Shown piece by piece: positions 1 through 9,160 of a stretch of 27,133 nucleotides of DNA. The DNA is from Competibacteraceae bacterium UBA6584 (lineage in GTDB: Bacteria > Pseudomonadota > Gammaproteobacteria > Competibacterales > Competibacteraceae): positions 37,113 to 64,245 of the forward strand of contig DJIW01000114.1 in the NCBI GenBank assembly GCA_002433805.1, read 5' to 3'. Numbering within the stretch: position 1 is the stretch's first letter; each line of letters opens with the position of its first letter. The notes under the pieces were generated by a model. The model did not search any database. It saw only the letters and a list, made by a program, of their open reading frames with translations, and was not told where the DNA came from. A program made the position numbers and the translations under genes.

Positions 1-785
1 CTCGGGGCCACTTGCGCGCAAATCCAGCGGTCGCGCTCCCCGAGAGCCACGCCTTCGCCGCGCCCGCCCGCCGCCAGATTGGCGCGGGTCTCGCCCGCTT
101 GCGGGATCCGGGCCAGCGCGTAAGGGACCGGCTCGCCGTCGATCAGCAGGATGCGCTTATCGCCGGCGGTCACTTCGGGAATATAGCGCTGCGCCATGGT
201 CGAGCGCCGTCCGTGGCCGGTGAGCGTTTCCAAGATCACATTGAGATTGGGATCGTTCTGGCGCAGCCGGAACACCGACGCGCCGCCCATCCCGTCCAGC
301 GGCTTGACCACGATGTCGTGATGTTCGTTGAGAAAGGTCTTCAACCGAGCGGGATCGCGGGCGACCAGCGTCGGCGGGCAGCATTGCGGGAAGTGCAGGG
401 CGAAAAACTTTTCGTTGGCGTCGCGCAGGCTGGCGGGCTTGTTGACCACCAGCACCCCGGCGGCTTCGGCCAACTCCAACAGATAGGTCGTGTAGATGTA
501 CTCCATGTCGAACGGCGGATCCTTGCGCATCAACAGCACATCCAGTTCCGCCAGCGCCAGTTCGCGCTCGTCGTCGAACGCGAACCAGGCTTGTTTGTCG
601 TTCTTGACCCTCAACGCGCGCGACCGGCCGAACGCTTGGTTGCCGCGCGCGTACAAATCGGCCTGTTCGAAATAATGCAAATCCCAGCCGCGCGCCTGGG
701 CCGCCAGCAGCATGGCGAGGGTCGTGTCTTTTTTGACGCTGATGGTGGCGATGGGGTCCATCACCACACCGAGTTTGACAGTCAT
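1..785 (-). CDS. gshB: Glutathione synthetase (partial, C-terminus off window)
   Basis: ATP-dependent ligase that joins gamma-glutamylcysteine and glycine, the second step of cytosolic glutathione synthesis. The minus-strand reading from the ATG at 785-783 is open to the window edge, giving 261 residues; the family is about 315 long, so roughly the last 55 are outside. Visible family signatures are the N-terminal VVMDPI segment, RKDPPFDMEYIYTTYLLE near residues 87-104, VNKPASLRDANEKFF near 114-128, the ATP-grasp loop VVKPLDGMGGASVFR near 149-163, and ARIPQAGETRANLAAGGRGE near 225-244. The order matches E. coli GshB closely. It is transcribed away from the pil-chp genes, across a 286-base divergent spacer. 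gshB also lies beside the pil-chp cluster in Pseudomonas, which supports both calls. The Shine-Dalgarno is weak, but homology fixes the start well. Confidence 0.95.
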   Translation of the reverse strand, partial: MTVKLGVVMDPIATISVKKDTTLAMLLAAQARGWDLHYFEQADLYARGNQAFGRSRALRVKNDKQAWFAFDDERELALAELDVLLMRKDPPFDMEYIYTTYLLELAEAAGVLVVNKPASLRDANEKFFALHFPQCCPPTLVARDPARLKTFLNEHHDIVVKPLDGMGGASVFRLRQNDPNLNVILETLTGHGRRSTMAQRYIPEVTAGDKRILLIDGEPVPYALARIPQAGETRANLAAGGRGEGVALGERDRWICAQVAP

Positions 786-1071
786 GGGCAGCGGGTCCAC
801 CAGGTTGCGGGAGAGGAGTGCGCGCTAACGGGCGCGGTTGTTTCGGCATGAAATATGCCTGTTATCGAAAAATTGGCCAGCAGTAGAACGATTGTTACGG
901 TTTCCGACATGGCATCATCGCCGTGAGTATGTTAAAAACAAACCGATCAATGGTATTAATCCATAAACGCGGCCTCGTGCTCCACGCCAACATTCAAGGA
1001 TAACAGCGATTTCCAGTCGGGTCGCGCGACGGTCGTCCGACTCTAGAGTTTCGCGATTTGAGGACAGTGAT
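786..1071. promoter_or_regulatory. Divergent intergenic region gshB / pilI
   Basis: A 286-base spacer between divergent genes that must hold the promoters for gshB (minus) and probably for the pil-chp operon (plus). It is more AT-rich than its surroundings between about 840 and 960. On the plus strand TGGTATTAAT at 951-960 looks like an extended -10, with a poor -35 (GTTAAA) at 931-936, 17 bases upstream. This is only a weak candidate. No open frame with coding character was seen, and specifically no response-regulator gene (pilG or pilH), which would sit here in Pseudomonas. Confidence 0.4.
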
Positions 1072-1641
1072 GTGGCAGATGCGGTCATAACTCCCTCCAC
1101 GGCGTCGTCTCCGCCGCACCCGTTCGATGTTCTGCTGCAGCTCGACCGGCGCATCCGCGAGCGCGCGCCGGCGGCGGCCAGCGCGCAGCTGTCTGAAATC
1201 AGAGGGCAACTGGCCGCGCGCCTAAGTTCCTGGAACCTGCTATTCTCGATGGATGACGTCGCCGAAATTATCCCCATCCCGCGCAGTATCACGCGGGTTC
1301 CGGGGGTGAAGCGCTGGTTGCTCGGCATCGCCAACCTGCGCGGCAAGGTGATCTCGGTTTCCGACTTGCGGGATTTTCTGACCGGCCGGTCCACGATGCA
1401 ACTGCCGGCGAGTCAGTTGGTCGTGCTCCGATCCGGAGAGTGGGATTACGGATTGCTGGTGGATGAGATCATCGGGATGCGGCATTTTGGCTCCCAGCAT
1501 CGCTTGCCGTCGCTCGACGCCGTCGAGGAACCGTTGCGGCCCTATGTCACGGAGGCTTTCTGGAGCGACAACCTTTGCTGGATGGTCTTCAACACGGGAA
1601 AACTATTGGCGGAGCCCGGATTTTTGAACGCGGCCGGCTAG
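1072..1641 (+). CDS. pilI: CheW-like adaptor of the type IV pilus chemosensory system
   Basis: CheW-domain scaffold that should couple the receptor PilJ to the kinase ChpA in a membrane-associated array. The 189-residue length and layout resemble Pseudomonas PilI: a short N-terminal helix (FDVLLQLDRRIRER) and then one CheW fold containing PGVKRWLLGIANLRGKVISVSDL (written here only as a landmark, residues about 78-100) and LLVDEIIGMRHF near 128-139. The start is GTG at 1072, chosen because GAGGA sits about 7 bases upstream; the overlapping ATG at 1070 opens only a seven-codon frame. It is the first gene of the pilI-pilJ-chpA-chpC run and is followed by a 78-base gap. CheW domains are common, so the PilI assignment rests on the neighbouring pilJ and chpA. 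Confidence 0.88.
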   Translation: MADAVITPSTASSPPHPFDVLLQLDRRIRERAPAAASAQLSEIRGQLAARLSSWNLLFSMDDVAEIIPIPRSITRVPGVKRWLLGIANLRGKVISVSDLRDFLTGRSTMQLPASQLVVLRSGEWDYGLLVDEIIGMRHFGSQHRLPSLDAVEEPLRPYVTEAFWSDNLCWMVFNTGKLLAEPGFLNAAG

Positions 1642-1662
1642 CGTTGTTTTCAGAATCGATTT

Positions 1663-1685
1663 CCCCGCCGGACCAGCGGGCGGGG
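1663..1685 (+). other. Intra-operon hairpin between pilI and pilJ
   Basis: CCCCGCC at 1663-1669 and GGCGGGG at 1679-1685 form a perfect 7-bp GC stem with a 9-base loop. No T-run follows, so it is not a convincing intrinsic terminator. It could stabilise or partly attenuate the transcript. Its effect is unknown. Confidence 0.4.
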
Positions 1686-1719
1686 CGGTCATCAGGATCA
1701 AGCTTAACGAGAAAGAAAA

Positions 1720-3786
1720 ATGCGTGATTTGCAAGATCGTTCGGCGTTGAAAGGAATGTCTTTCACCTATTTGGCGCTGTTGGGTGCGCTGGTGCTCTTC
1801 ATCGTGCTGATGGGCGTCATCTTTACTCTGCTGGAACGTCAGGACCGGCAGAATGAAATCTATTTCAAACTCGTGGGCGAGCAGCGTTTCCTCTCGCGTT
1901 CGCTGGTCACCGAGGCGCTGGAGGCCGCGCGCGGCAAGGAGGCGGCGTTCGCCAAGCTCAAGGAAGGCCGCGACCGCTTCGAGCAGGCGCTGAACGATCA
2001 AAAGAGCGGCAGCGCGGCGTTGGGGCTGTCGCCCGCGCCGTCGGCGGTCCGCTCGCAGCTGGAGGAACTGGAAAACCGCTGGAAGCCGGTCAAGGCCGAT
2101 CTGGATACCTTGATGGCCGGCCGCGACTCGGTGATGGCGGTCAGCAACTTTGTGCCGCTGCTGGAAAGCTCCCTGACCCAGATCGTCACTCTCTCCGACG
2201 AAATCGCCAAGAATATGTCCAACAACCGGGCCGATTCCAAGCAAGTCTATTTGGCCACCAATCAATTGCTGCTGGGACAGCGCATCGAGAGCGATCTGAA
2301 ACGGATGTTGAGCGAGGGCGGCGCCGGCGTCGCCGCCGCCGCCGACCGGTTCGGGCGCAACGTCAATTTATTCGGGCGGATTTTGAAGGGCCTGCGCGAC
2401 GGCGACGGCCGGCTCGGCGTCGATCGGGTCGGACTGCCCGACAGCGTGGGCAAAATCGCCGACCTCACCGAACGCTTCGGCTCGCTCGAAGCCGAAACCG
2501 GCCGCATCACCGAATTCGCGCCGGAACTGGTCAAGGTGCAGAGCGCCGCGCAGGACATCTCCCAGAAAGGCGACGCGCTGTTGGAGGCGACCACCAAATT
2601 GTTCGAAGCCTACTCCACCAGCAGCCGCCAGTTTCATCTGTTCGGCATCCCGCTCAACTATCAGATCGCTTATTTGCTGGGCGTGCTCGCCTTGATTCTG
2701 CTGCTGGCGCTGGTCTATCTGCAAAATCGCGAAAGCCGGCAACGGCTGCTCGACAGCGAGCTGCGCAAGCAAGAAACCGAGGAACAAAACCGCCGCAACC
2801 AAGACGCGATCCTGCGTTTGCTCGACGAACTCGGCAACCTCGCCGAAGGCGATCTGACCGTGCAGGCCAGCGTCACCGAGGACATTACCGGCGCCATCGC
2901 CGATTCGGTCAACTACGCCATCGAAGCGCTGCGCGATTTGGTGTCCACCATCAACAACACCTCGGGGCTGGTGGCCGGCGCGGTGCAGGAGACCAGCGCC
3001 ATCGCCGACCGGCTGGCCAAATCCAGCGAAATCCAGGCCCGCCAGATCGAAAACGCCAGCGCCACCGTGACCCAGATGGCGCATTCGATGGACGACGTCT
3101 CCTCCAAAACCGCGTCTTCCGCCGAGGTGGCCGAAAAGTCGGTGGGCATCGCCCACGAGGGCGGCGACCGGGTGCGCCGCACCATCAACGGCATGAACGC
3201 CATCCGCGAGCACATTCAAGACACCTCCAAGCGCATCAAGCGCCTGGGCGAGTCCTCGCAGGAAATCGGCGACATCGTGGCGCTGATCAACGACATCGCC
3301 GATCAGACCAACATCCTGGCCTTGAACGCCGCGATCCAAGCCTCGGCGGCGGGCGACGCCGGCCGCGGCTTCGCCGTGGTCGCCGACGAAGTGCAACGCT
3401 TGGCCGAACGCTCCAGCAACGCCACCAAGCGGATTGAGACCCTGGTCAAGACCATTCAGGCCGACACCAACGAAGCGGTCATTTCCATGGAAAAGAGCAC
3501 CGCCGAGGTCGTCGGCGGCGCGGGCTTGGCCGAAAAGGCCGGCGAGGCGCTGGAGGAGATCGAGAAAGTTTCCGCCAACCTCGCCGAATTGATCGACGAA
3601 ATTTCCAAATCCGCCGGACAAGTCTCGGAAATGGCCTCGCGGGTATCGACCGCGATGATTTCGATCAACGAGATTACCGGGCAGACCGCCGAAAGCAGCG
3701 TATCGACCGCTTCCGCCATCGGCAAGCTCAACCAACTGGCGCGGGAACTGCGCCAAGCGGTCGCCGATTTCCGGCTCCCGGAATAG
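1720..3786 (+). CDS. pilJ: Type IV pilus methyl-accepting chemotaxis receptor PilJ
   Basis: Inner-membrane chemoreceptor feeding the Chp kinase. The 688 residues match Pseudomonas PilJ in length (about 680). A first membrane helix lies near residues 15-38, followed by a periplasmic helical region of about 270 residues with PilJ-type content, then a second membrane helix near 313-335 and a cytoplasmic coiled-coil signalling domain. The receptor tip is clear near residues 516-565: INDIADQTNILALNAAIQAS, then GDAGRGFAVVADEVQRLAER. The tip has IQAS-AAGDAGRGF where standard receptors have IEAARAGEQGRGF, a feature typical of PilJ. The ATG at 1720 follows GAGAAAG. The gene sits between pilI and chpA. 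No methyltransferase (pilK) or methylesterase (chpB) gene is present nearby, so adaptation enzymes, if any, lie elsewhere. Confidence 0.94.
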   Translation: MRDLQDRSALKGMSFTYLALLGALVLFIVLMGVIFTLLERQDRQNEIYFKLVGEQRFLSRSLVTEALEAARGKEAAFAKLKEGRDRFEQALNDQKSGSAALGLSPAPSAVRSQLEELENRWKPVKADLDTLMAGRDSVMAVSNFVPLLESSLTQIVTLSDEIAKNMSNNRADSKQVYLATNQLLLGQRIESDLKRMLSEGGAGVAAAADRFGRNVNLFGRILKGLRDGDGRLGVDRVGLPDSVGKIADLTERFGSLEAETGRITEFAPELVKVQSAAQDISQKGDALLEATTKLFEAYSTSSRQFHLFGIPLNYQIAYLLGVLALILLLALVYLQNRESRQRLLDSELRKQETEEQNRRNQDAILRLLDELGNLAEGDLTVQASVTEDITGAIADSVNYAIEALRDLVSTINNTSGLVAGAVQETSAIADRLAKSSEIQARQIENASATVTQMAHSMDDVSSKTASSAEVAEKSVGIAHEGGDRVRRTINGMNAIREHIQDTSKRIKRLGESSQEIGDIVALINDIADQTNILALNAAIQASAAGDAGRGFAVVADEVQRLAERSSNATKRIETLVKTIQADTNEAVISMEKSTAEVVGGAGLAEKAGEALEEIEKVSANLAELIDEISKSAGQVSEMASRVSTAMISINEITGQTAESSVSTASAIGKLNQLARELRQAVADFRLPE

Positions 3787-3805
3787 CGGTGACGACGCAA
3801 TCCGA

Positions 3806-3818
3806 CGGTCGAAGACCG
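3806..3818 (+). other. Small hairpin in the pilJ-chpA gap
   Basis: CGGTC at 3806-3810 and GACCG at 3814-3818 form a 5-bp stem closed by a GAA loop inside the 108-base pilJ-chpA spacer. There is no T-run. It may be incidental. Confidence 0.25.
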
Positions 3819-3894
3819 CTCAGCCCGATCCCGATCAAACCGGCTTCGAGCGAAAACGGTCGGTTGGCTAGGCTATCCGCGCGGAGGTAGCGTG

Positions 3895-6800
3895 ATGAGT
3901 TCGCATCGTGTCGCCGACAAACCCCTAGACGCCATCAAGGAAGCGATGCTGTTGGCCGTGCAGGGGATCAGGCACCATTTGGACGCCTATCGCAAGGAGC
4001 CGGCCGATCCCGCTCCGCTGGAAGCGATGATCGACGCCATCGCGCAAATTCGCGGACCCCTGCAAGCGCTGGAACATCGGAAAGCGGTGGTGTTGATCGA
4101 TGAGCTGCGGGTGCTGACGCTCGGTTTGATCAAGGGCAAGTTCCAACACTGCGAGCCGTCGTTGCTGCAAGAGGCCGCCGTCCAGCTGACCGATTATCTG
4201 ACCTTCTCGCTGGAGCCGGGCCAGCGGCGGGCGGAGCCCGAACTGTCCCGAATGATCGAGATGCTGCGTCACGTGCGCCAACAAGAGGCGGCGAAGACGG
4301 GCGGCGCGGCGCGGATCGTCGCCTCCGACACCGCCCGTTACGGCATTCTGGATGCGCTCAAACGCTTGCAAAAAAGCGTGGCGAGCGATTTTGAGGGTCT
4401 GATCGAACAGCCGAAATCCTGGATCTGGTTGCGCGACGAACTGAGGAATCTACGCCGGCTGCTGGCCGAGCAGGATTTGACCCGTCCAGCGTGGGGTTGC
4501 GACCGGCTGGAGCGGATCGCGGATGCCTTGGGCTGCGGAGCCGAGGCGTACCGATCCTTGGCCAGCGGCATTGTCGGGGAGATTTTGGCGGCGCTGGGCC
4601 ATTATTTGGAGCCGCTGGATAGCAGCCGTCCCGCATCCGTCACGGTGTTGGATGGGATGGAAGAACACCTGGACCAGCTGGAAACCTTGCTCGGATTGCC
4701 GCCGCTACCCTTGATCGCGTCGAACGCCGCGCCGCCGGTGATTCCCTTGAAGGTGGACGCTATTCAGGAAGCCGATCTCGAGCTTGCGCTGGAGCTGGAG
4801 CCGCCAGCGGTCAATCCGGCCGATCTCGCGGGTGGCGATGAGCGCGCGCCGGTCGAGTTGAATTTGGAGCCGCGCGGATCCGCCGCGACTGTGGTCGAAC
4901 AACGGGAGAACGGCGCGACGCCGATCGAGCTGCGTTTTGAGCCGCAGCCCGCTGGCGACGTCACGATGGACCGGACGCCAGATCCGGCGCTGGAGGAGTG
5001 GTCGGCGCCGTCTTTTTCGAACGACTCATCGGTCGCTAGCGACTTGCAACCACCGGTCGAGGATTTCAATCCGGAATTCGGAAGGTTGAGCCTGAGTCCG
5101 GCGGAAGCGGATGAGGCCGAAACCGCTGAAGCCGAACTGGCGGGCGCGGACGGCCGGCTTCGGTGGACTGAAGCGGTGGAAACGAATGAGTTCGAAACTG
5201 CTGAACCGGAATCCGTTTCGACCTCGCCGACCGAGCAAACCAGCGCCGAATTGATGGCGTTGATCGGCGTGGACGATTCCGACCCCGAATTCGTCGACGT
5301 GTTTCTGGAGGAAGCGCGCGAGGAGCTTAAGGTCATCCAGGATCACGTGGGCCTATGGCGGACTCAAGCTCACAACCGCGAGCTCGCTACCACCTTGCGT
5401 CGGGCCTTTCACACGCTCAAGGGCAGCGGCCGCATGGTGGGCGCGACCGTCATCGGCGATTTCGCCTGGGAATACGAAAATCTGCTGAATCAGGTGTTGA
5501 GCGGCGCGCTGAGCCCGAGCCCGGCTATTTGCGAGGCGGTCGGCATGGCGGCTTCGGCGCTGGCCCCGCTGGTGGGCGCGACCGCGCTGCGCGGCGGCGA
5601 GATCGACGCCTTGCGGCCGCTGGTGGCCCGAGCGCAAGCCTTGGCGCAAGCCGATGCCTTGGAGCCGGTTACCGCCCCGCCCTCGGCGCGCTTCGAAGCG
5701 GTTTCAAGCAAACCGGAACCCGTCGAAGAACCGCGCTCGGGTCGCCGGGTGACGCAGATCGATCCGGAGTTTCTGGAAGTCTTCATGGAGGAAGCCCGCG
5801 AGGAATTGCAACGCATCGAGCAGCAACATGCCATCTGGCGGCAAAACTTGGACGACCAGCCGGCAGTGACCACCTTGCGCCGCGCGTTTCACACGCTCAA
5901 GGGCAGCGGCCGCGTGGTGGGCGCGACCGAAATCGGCGACTTCGCCTGGGAATTCGAAAATCTGTTGAATCAGGTTTTAGGCGGCGGACTGCCGGCCTCA
6001 ACGGCGGCAGCCGATCTGGTGGGCGAAGCGGGCGGCGCGTTGGAGCGGTTTCTCGAACAGCCCGCGGACAGGGGCAACGAGGCGACCATGCAGGCGCTGG
6101 TCGCGCGGGCGCAAGCCCTGTTGCAAGGCGCGCCGGCGCCCGCTCCGGCCCCGCCCGCTCCGGTCGCGCCGACCCAACCGCCGCCCGCGCCGCTCAAGCC
6201 GGCGCGGACCGTGGAGCTCAAGCCGGCGGCGGTTTCGGAAGCGGCCGCGCTGTCCGATCCCGATCAGGAGCTGATACAGGTCTTCCAGTATGAAGCGGCC
6301 GAAATTCTCGACGCCAGCGATTTGATTTTGCAGCGGCTGGCGGCGGAGGAGGAGGCAGCGGATCACGCCGCGCTGTTGAACGACTTGCGCCGGAGCATGC
6401 ACACCCTCAAGGGCGGTTCGCGCATGTCGGGTTTCATGGCCATCGGCGATTTGGCGCACGCCGCCGAGTCGGTGCTGGACGCGCTCGGCAAAGGCGGCGG
6501 GCACGCCTCGCCGATCGTGCTCGAAACCCTGCAACACACTCTGGATTCCCTGAATCGAATGCTGGCGCAGGCTGCGTCCAGCGGCGAGGATCCGACCGCC
6601 GCAACCCCGTTGATCCACGATCTGCACCGGCTGGGCGACGCCATCGCCACGGGCAAGCCGATCACCGAACTGCCGGCGTCCGTGACGGCTGTTGAGCCCG
6701 CGACCGAGCGGAGCGCCGCCCAGCGGCCGACGCCGACGCTGGCCCCGCCCGCGGTCCAGACCATCACCGAACTGGATCAGGAACTCATTCAGGTTTTCAA

Positions 6801-9111
6801 GACCGAGGCCGGCGAGATTCTGGATTCCAGCGACGCCATCCTCAACCGCTTGCGCGAGGCTCCCAACAGCGTCGAGTTGCTCAACGACCTGCGCCGCGAG
6901 ATGCACACGCTCAAGGGCAGTTCGCGTATGGCCGGCTACATGACGGTCGGCGAGTTGGCGCACGCCGCCGAGTCGATCCTGGACGGCTTGGGCAAGGGCG
7001 CCGTGCAAGGGTCGGCGCGGACCATGGACCTGATCCAGCGCGCCTTGGATCGCCTGCATCAGATGCTGGCGGGCGTCTTGGGCGGCGAGCAGCCGCCGGC
7101 GCAACGCGAGTTGATCGAGGAGCTGCAAGGCGTGAGCGGCGTTAAGAGCGCCGAGCCCCGGTCGCGGCCGCTGTTGCCGGCGGTGAGCGCCACCCTGACC
7201 GCGGCGGCGGCCGCCGCCGCGCGTCCCCCCGAAAGAGCCGTCGCCCCCGGCGCGACCTCGGCCGACAGCATCCGGGTCAGCGCCGCTTTGCTGACCACCT
7301 TGGTCAACCAGATGGGCGAGAGCAGCATCTTCCGCTCCCGGATCGATCAGGGCGTGGGCGCGATCAGCTTCAATCTCGGCGAATTGGAGCAAACCATTAT
7401 ACGGTTGCGCCGCCAGGTCACCCACCTCGCGAATCAGGCTGAAGCCCGGATCCAATCGCGGCAAGACCAAAGCGCCAAGGCGCACGAGGTGGAGTTCGAT
7501 CCGCTGGAGTTGGACCGCTTCACCGAATTGCAACAGGTCAGCCGCTCGCTGATGGAAATCGCCGACGACTTGGGCAACATCGGCAACGCCATGGGCGAGC
7601 ACGCGCGGGAAGTCACCACGCTGCTGGACCAGCAAGGCAAGGTCAACAAGGAAATCCAGCAGGGGTTGATGCGCACCGGCATGGTCCGGTTCGGCAGCAT
7701 CGTGCCCCGCTTGCGGCGGGTAGTGCGCCAGTCGGCTCAGGAGTTGGGCAAACGGGCCGAACTGCTGGTCGGCGGCGAAGAGGCCGAAGTCGACCGCAAC
7801 GTGCTCGAAAACATGGTCGCGCCGCTGGAGCACATGCTGCGCAACTCGCTGGCGCACGGCATCGAGACGCCGGAGCGCCGCCGGCAGGACAACAAGCCGG
7901 AAATCGGCACCATCACCCTGACCCTGCGCCGGGAGGGCGCGGAATTGGTGCTGGAACTCGGCGACGACGGCGTGGGCCTCAATTTCGAGGCGATCCGGAC
8001 CAAGGGCGAGGAAAAGGGCCTGTTGTTGCCCGATCAGCCGGCGACCCAGGAAGAATTGATCGCCTTGCTGTTGCGCCCCGGTTTTTCCACCGCCACCTCG
8101 GTCACCCAGATTTCCGGGCGCGGGGTGGGCATGGATGTGGTCAACGAAGCGATCCGCGCCATGCGCGGCGCGCTGCTGATCGAAACCGAACCCGGTCAGG
8201 GCACCCGCTTCATCATCCGCTTGCCGTTCTCGCTGGCGGTCACCCAGGCGCTGCTGGTGCGGGCGGGCGAGTCGATTTTCGCCATTCCGCTGCTCAGCAT
8301 CGAGTTGGTGACCCGGCTCCAGGAAAGCGAATTCAAGGCTTATCTGTCCGGCGAGCCGCTCCAGCACCGCTACAGCGAGCGCAACTACCCGATCCACAAC
8401 CTCGGCTTGTTGATCGGCGGCGAGCAAATCCAGTCCTTCGACGAGGTTTCCGACCGCCGGCCGCCGACTTTGTTGTTCCGCAGCGCCGAGGCGAGCGCGG
8501 CCTTGCAGGTCGAGGCGGTGCTGGGCAACCGGGAAATCATCGTCAAGCCGGTCAGCCCGCAGTTCAACGGCGTACCCGGTATTTCGGGCGCGACAGTGCT
8601 CGGCGACGGCCGGGTGGTGGTGGTGCTGGAGCTGGCGGCGCTGGTGCGCAACATCGGCTCGCACGGCCAGCGTCAAGCCGAAACCCGCGCGCTGCGCCAG
8701 GCGCGGCAGGAGACTCGTCCAGACAAGATCAGCGTGATGGTGATCGACGATTCGATCACCATGCGCAAGGTCACCGCGCGGATTTTGGAACGCCACAACA
8801 TCGAAGTCGTCACCGCCAAGGACGGTCTCGACGCGGTGGCGATGCTGCAAACCCAAGTGCCCGATCTGGCGATCCTCGATATCGAAATGCCGCGCATGGA
8901 CGGATTCGAGGTCGTGGCGCACGTCCGCAACCAGCCGAGCTTGCGGGCCATGCCGATCATCATGGTGACCTCGCGCTCGGGCGACAAGCACCGCGAACGG
9001 GCGATGAAATTGGGCGCGACCGATTATTTGACCAAGCCTTATCAGGAAGAGCAGTTGATGCAATCGATCCGCCGGATTCTCGGCGAGCGCGCCTTGGAAT
9101 TGATTAGCTAA
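3895..9111 (+). CDS. chpA: ChpA hybrid CheA-type histidine kinase/response regulator
   Basis: Central kinase of the pilus chemosensory pathway, 1738 residues. From the N-terminus: a helical Hpt/FimL-like region lacking the phospho-His motif (about 1-270); an acidic linker (about 280-455); four canonical Hpt domains with HTLKG motifs, phospho-acceptors His506, His666, His836 and His1004; a Pro/Ala-rich stretch near 1080-1120; the dimerisation helices; an HATPase domain with N-box Asn1317 (HMLRNSLAHGIE), DDGVG and GRGVGMDVV; a CheW-like P5 domain (about 1450-1600); and a C-terminal receiver with VIDDS and phospho-acceptor Asp1662 (LAILDIEMPRMDG). ATG at 3895 is preferred over GTG at 3892 because GGAGG at 3883-3887 then has normal spacing. 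Pseudomonas ChpA is about 2470 residues with eight phosphotransfer-like domains, so this version is shorter. Confidence 0.95.
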   Translation: MSSHRVADKPLDAIKEAMLLAVQGIRHHLDAYRKEPADPAPLEAMIDAIAQIRGPLQALEHRKAVVLIDELRVLTLGLIKGKFQHCEPSLLQEAAVQLTDYLTFSLEPGQRRAEPELSRMIEMLRHVRQQEAAKTGGAARIVASDTARYGILDALKRLQKSVASDFEGLIEQPKSWIWLRDELRNLRRLLAEQDLTRPAWGCDRLERIADALGCGAEAYRSLASGIVGEILAALGHYLEPLDSSRPASVTVLDGMEEHLDQLETLLGLPPLPLIASNAAPPVIPLKVDAIQEADLELALELEPPAVNPADLAGGDERAPVELNLEPRGSAATVVEQRENGATPIELRFEPQPAGDVTMDRTPDPALEEWSAPSFSNDSSVASDLQPPVEDFNPEFGRLSLSPAEADEAETAEAELAGADGRLRWTEAVETNEFETAEPESVSTSPTEQTSAELMALIGVDDSDPEFVDVFLEEAREELKVIQDHVGLWRTQAHNRELATTLRRAFHTLKGSGRMVGATVIGDFAWEYENLLNQVLSGALSPSPAICEAVGMAASALAPLVGATALRGGEIDALRPLVARAQALAQADALEPVTAPPSARFEAVSSKPEPVEEPRSGRRVTQIDPEFLEVFMEEAREELQRIEQQHAIWRQNLDDQPAVTTLRRAFHTLKGSGRVVGATEIGDFAWEFENLLNQVLGGGLPASTAAADLVGEAGGALERFLEQPADRGNEATMQALVARAQALLQGAPAPAPAPPAPVAPTQPPPAPLKPARTVELKPAAVSEAAALSDPDQELIQVFQYEAAEILDASDLILQRLAAEEEAADHAALLNDLRRSMHTLKGGSRMSGFMAIGDLAHAAESVLDALGKGGGHASPIVLETLQHTLDSLNRMLAQAASSGEDPTAATPLIHDLHRLGDAIATGKPITELPASVTAVEPATERSAAQRPTPTLAPPAVQTITELDQELIQVFKTEAGEILDSSDAILNRLREAPNSVELLNDLRREMHTLKGSSRMAGYMTVGELAHAAESILDGLGKGAVQGSARTMDLIQRALDRLHQMLAGVLGGEQPPAQRELIEELQGVSGVKSAEPRSRPLLPAVSATLTAAAAAAARPPERAVAPGATSADSIRVSAALLTTLVNQMGESSIFRSRIDQGVGAISFNLGELEQTIIRLRRQVTHLANQAEARIQSRQDQSAKAHEVEFDPLELDRFTELQQVSRSLMEIADDLGNIGNAMGEHAREVTTLLDQQGKVNKEIQQGLMRTGMVRFGSIVPRLRRVVRQSAQELGKRAELLVGGEEAEVDRNVLENMVAPLEHMLRNSLAHGIETPERRRQDNKPEIGTITLTLRREGAELVLELGDDGVGLNFEAIRTKGEEKGLLLPDQPATQEELIALLLRPGFSTATSVTQISGRGVGMDVVNEAIRAMRGALLIETEPGQGTRFIIRLPFSLAVTQALLVRAGESIFAIPLLSIELVTRLQESEFKAYLSGEPLQHRYSERNYPIHNLGLLIGGEQIQSFDEVSDRRPPTLLFRSAEASAALQVEAVLGNREIIVKPVSPQFNGVPGISGATVLGDGRVVVVLELAALVRNIGSHGQRQAETRALRQARQETRPDKISVMVIDDSITMRKVTARILERHNIEVVTAKDGLDAVAMLQTQVPDLAILDIEMPRMDGFEVVAHVRNQPSLRAMPIIMVTSRSGDKHRERAMKLGATDYLTKPYQEEQLMQSIRRILGERALELIS

Positions 9112-9124
9112 GAGCCGCCAGAAC

Positions 9125-9150
9125 CCGGCGGCGACCGCGCCGCCGGTTTT
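9125..9150 (+). terminator. Terminator-like hairpin between chpA and the ChpC-like gene
   Basis: CCGGCGGCG at 9125-9133 pairs perfectly with CGCCGCCGG at 9138-9146 across an ACCG loop, followed at once by TTTT (9147-9150). The stem is strong but the T-run is short. It lies in the 49-base gap after chpA, so it may act as a partial terminator or attenuator that lowers downstream expression, or protect the 3' end of the chpA message. Confidence 0.5.
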
Positions 9151-9160
9151 CGCGCACCGC

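Noticed and set aside
157..849. 230-codon minus-strand frame opposite and beside gshB
   Set aside because: It is in another frame on the same strand as gshB, whose own frame has all the conserved GshB motifs.
2368..3756. Long minus-strand open frame opposite pilJ
   Set aside because: Shadow of pilJ codon bias; low-complexity Gly/Asp/His-rich translation and no ribosome site.
5355..6293. 312-codon plus-strand frame inside chpA
   Set aside because: Out-of-frame within chpA; it only looks repetitive because it overlaps the duplicated Hpt segments.
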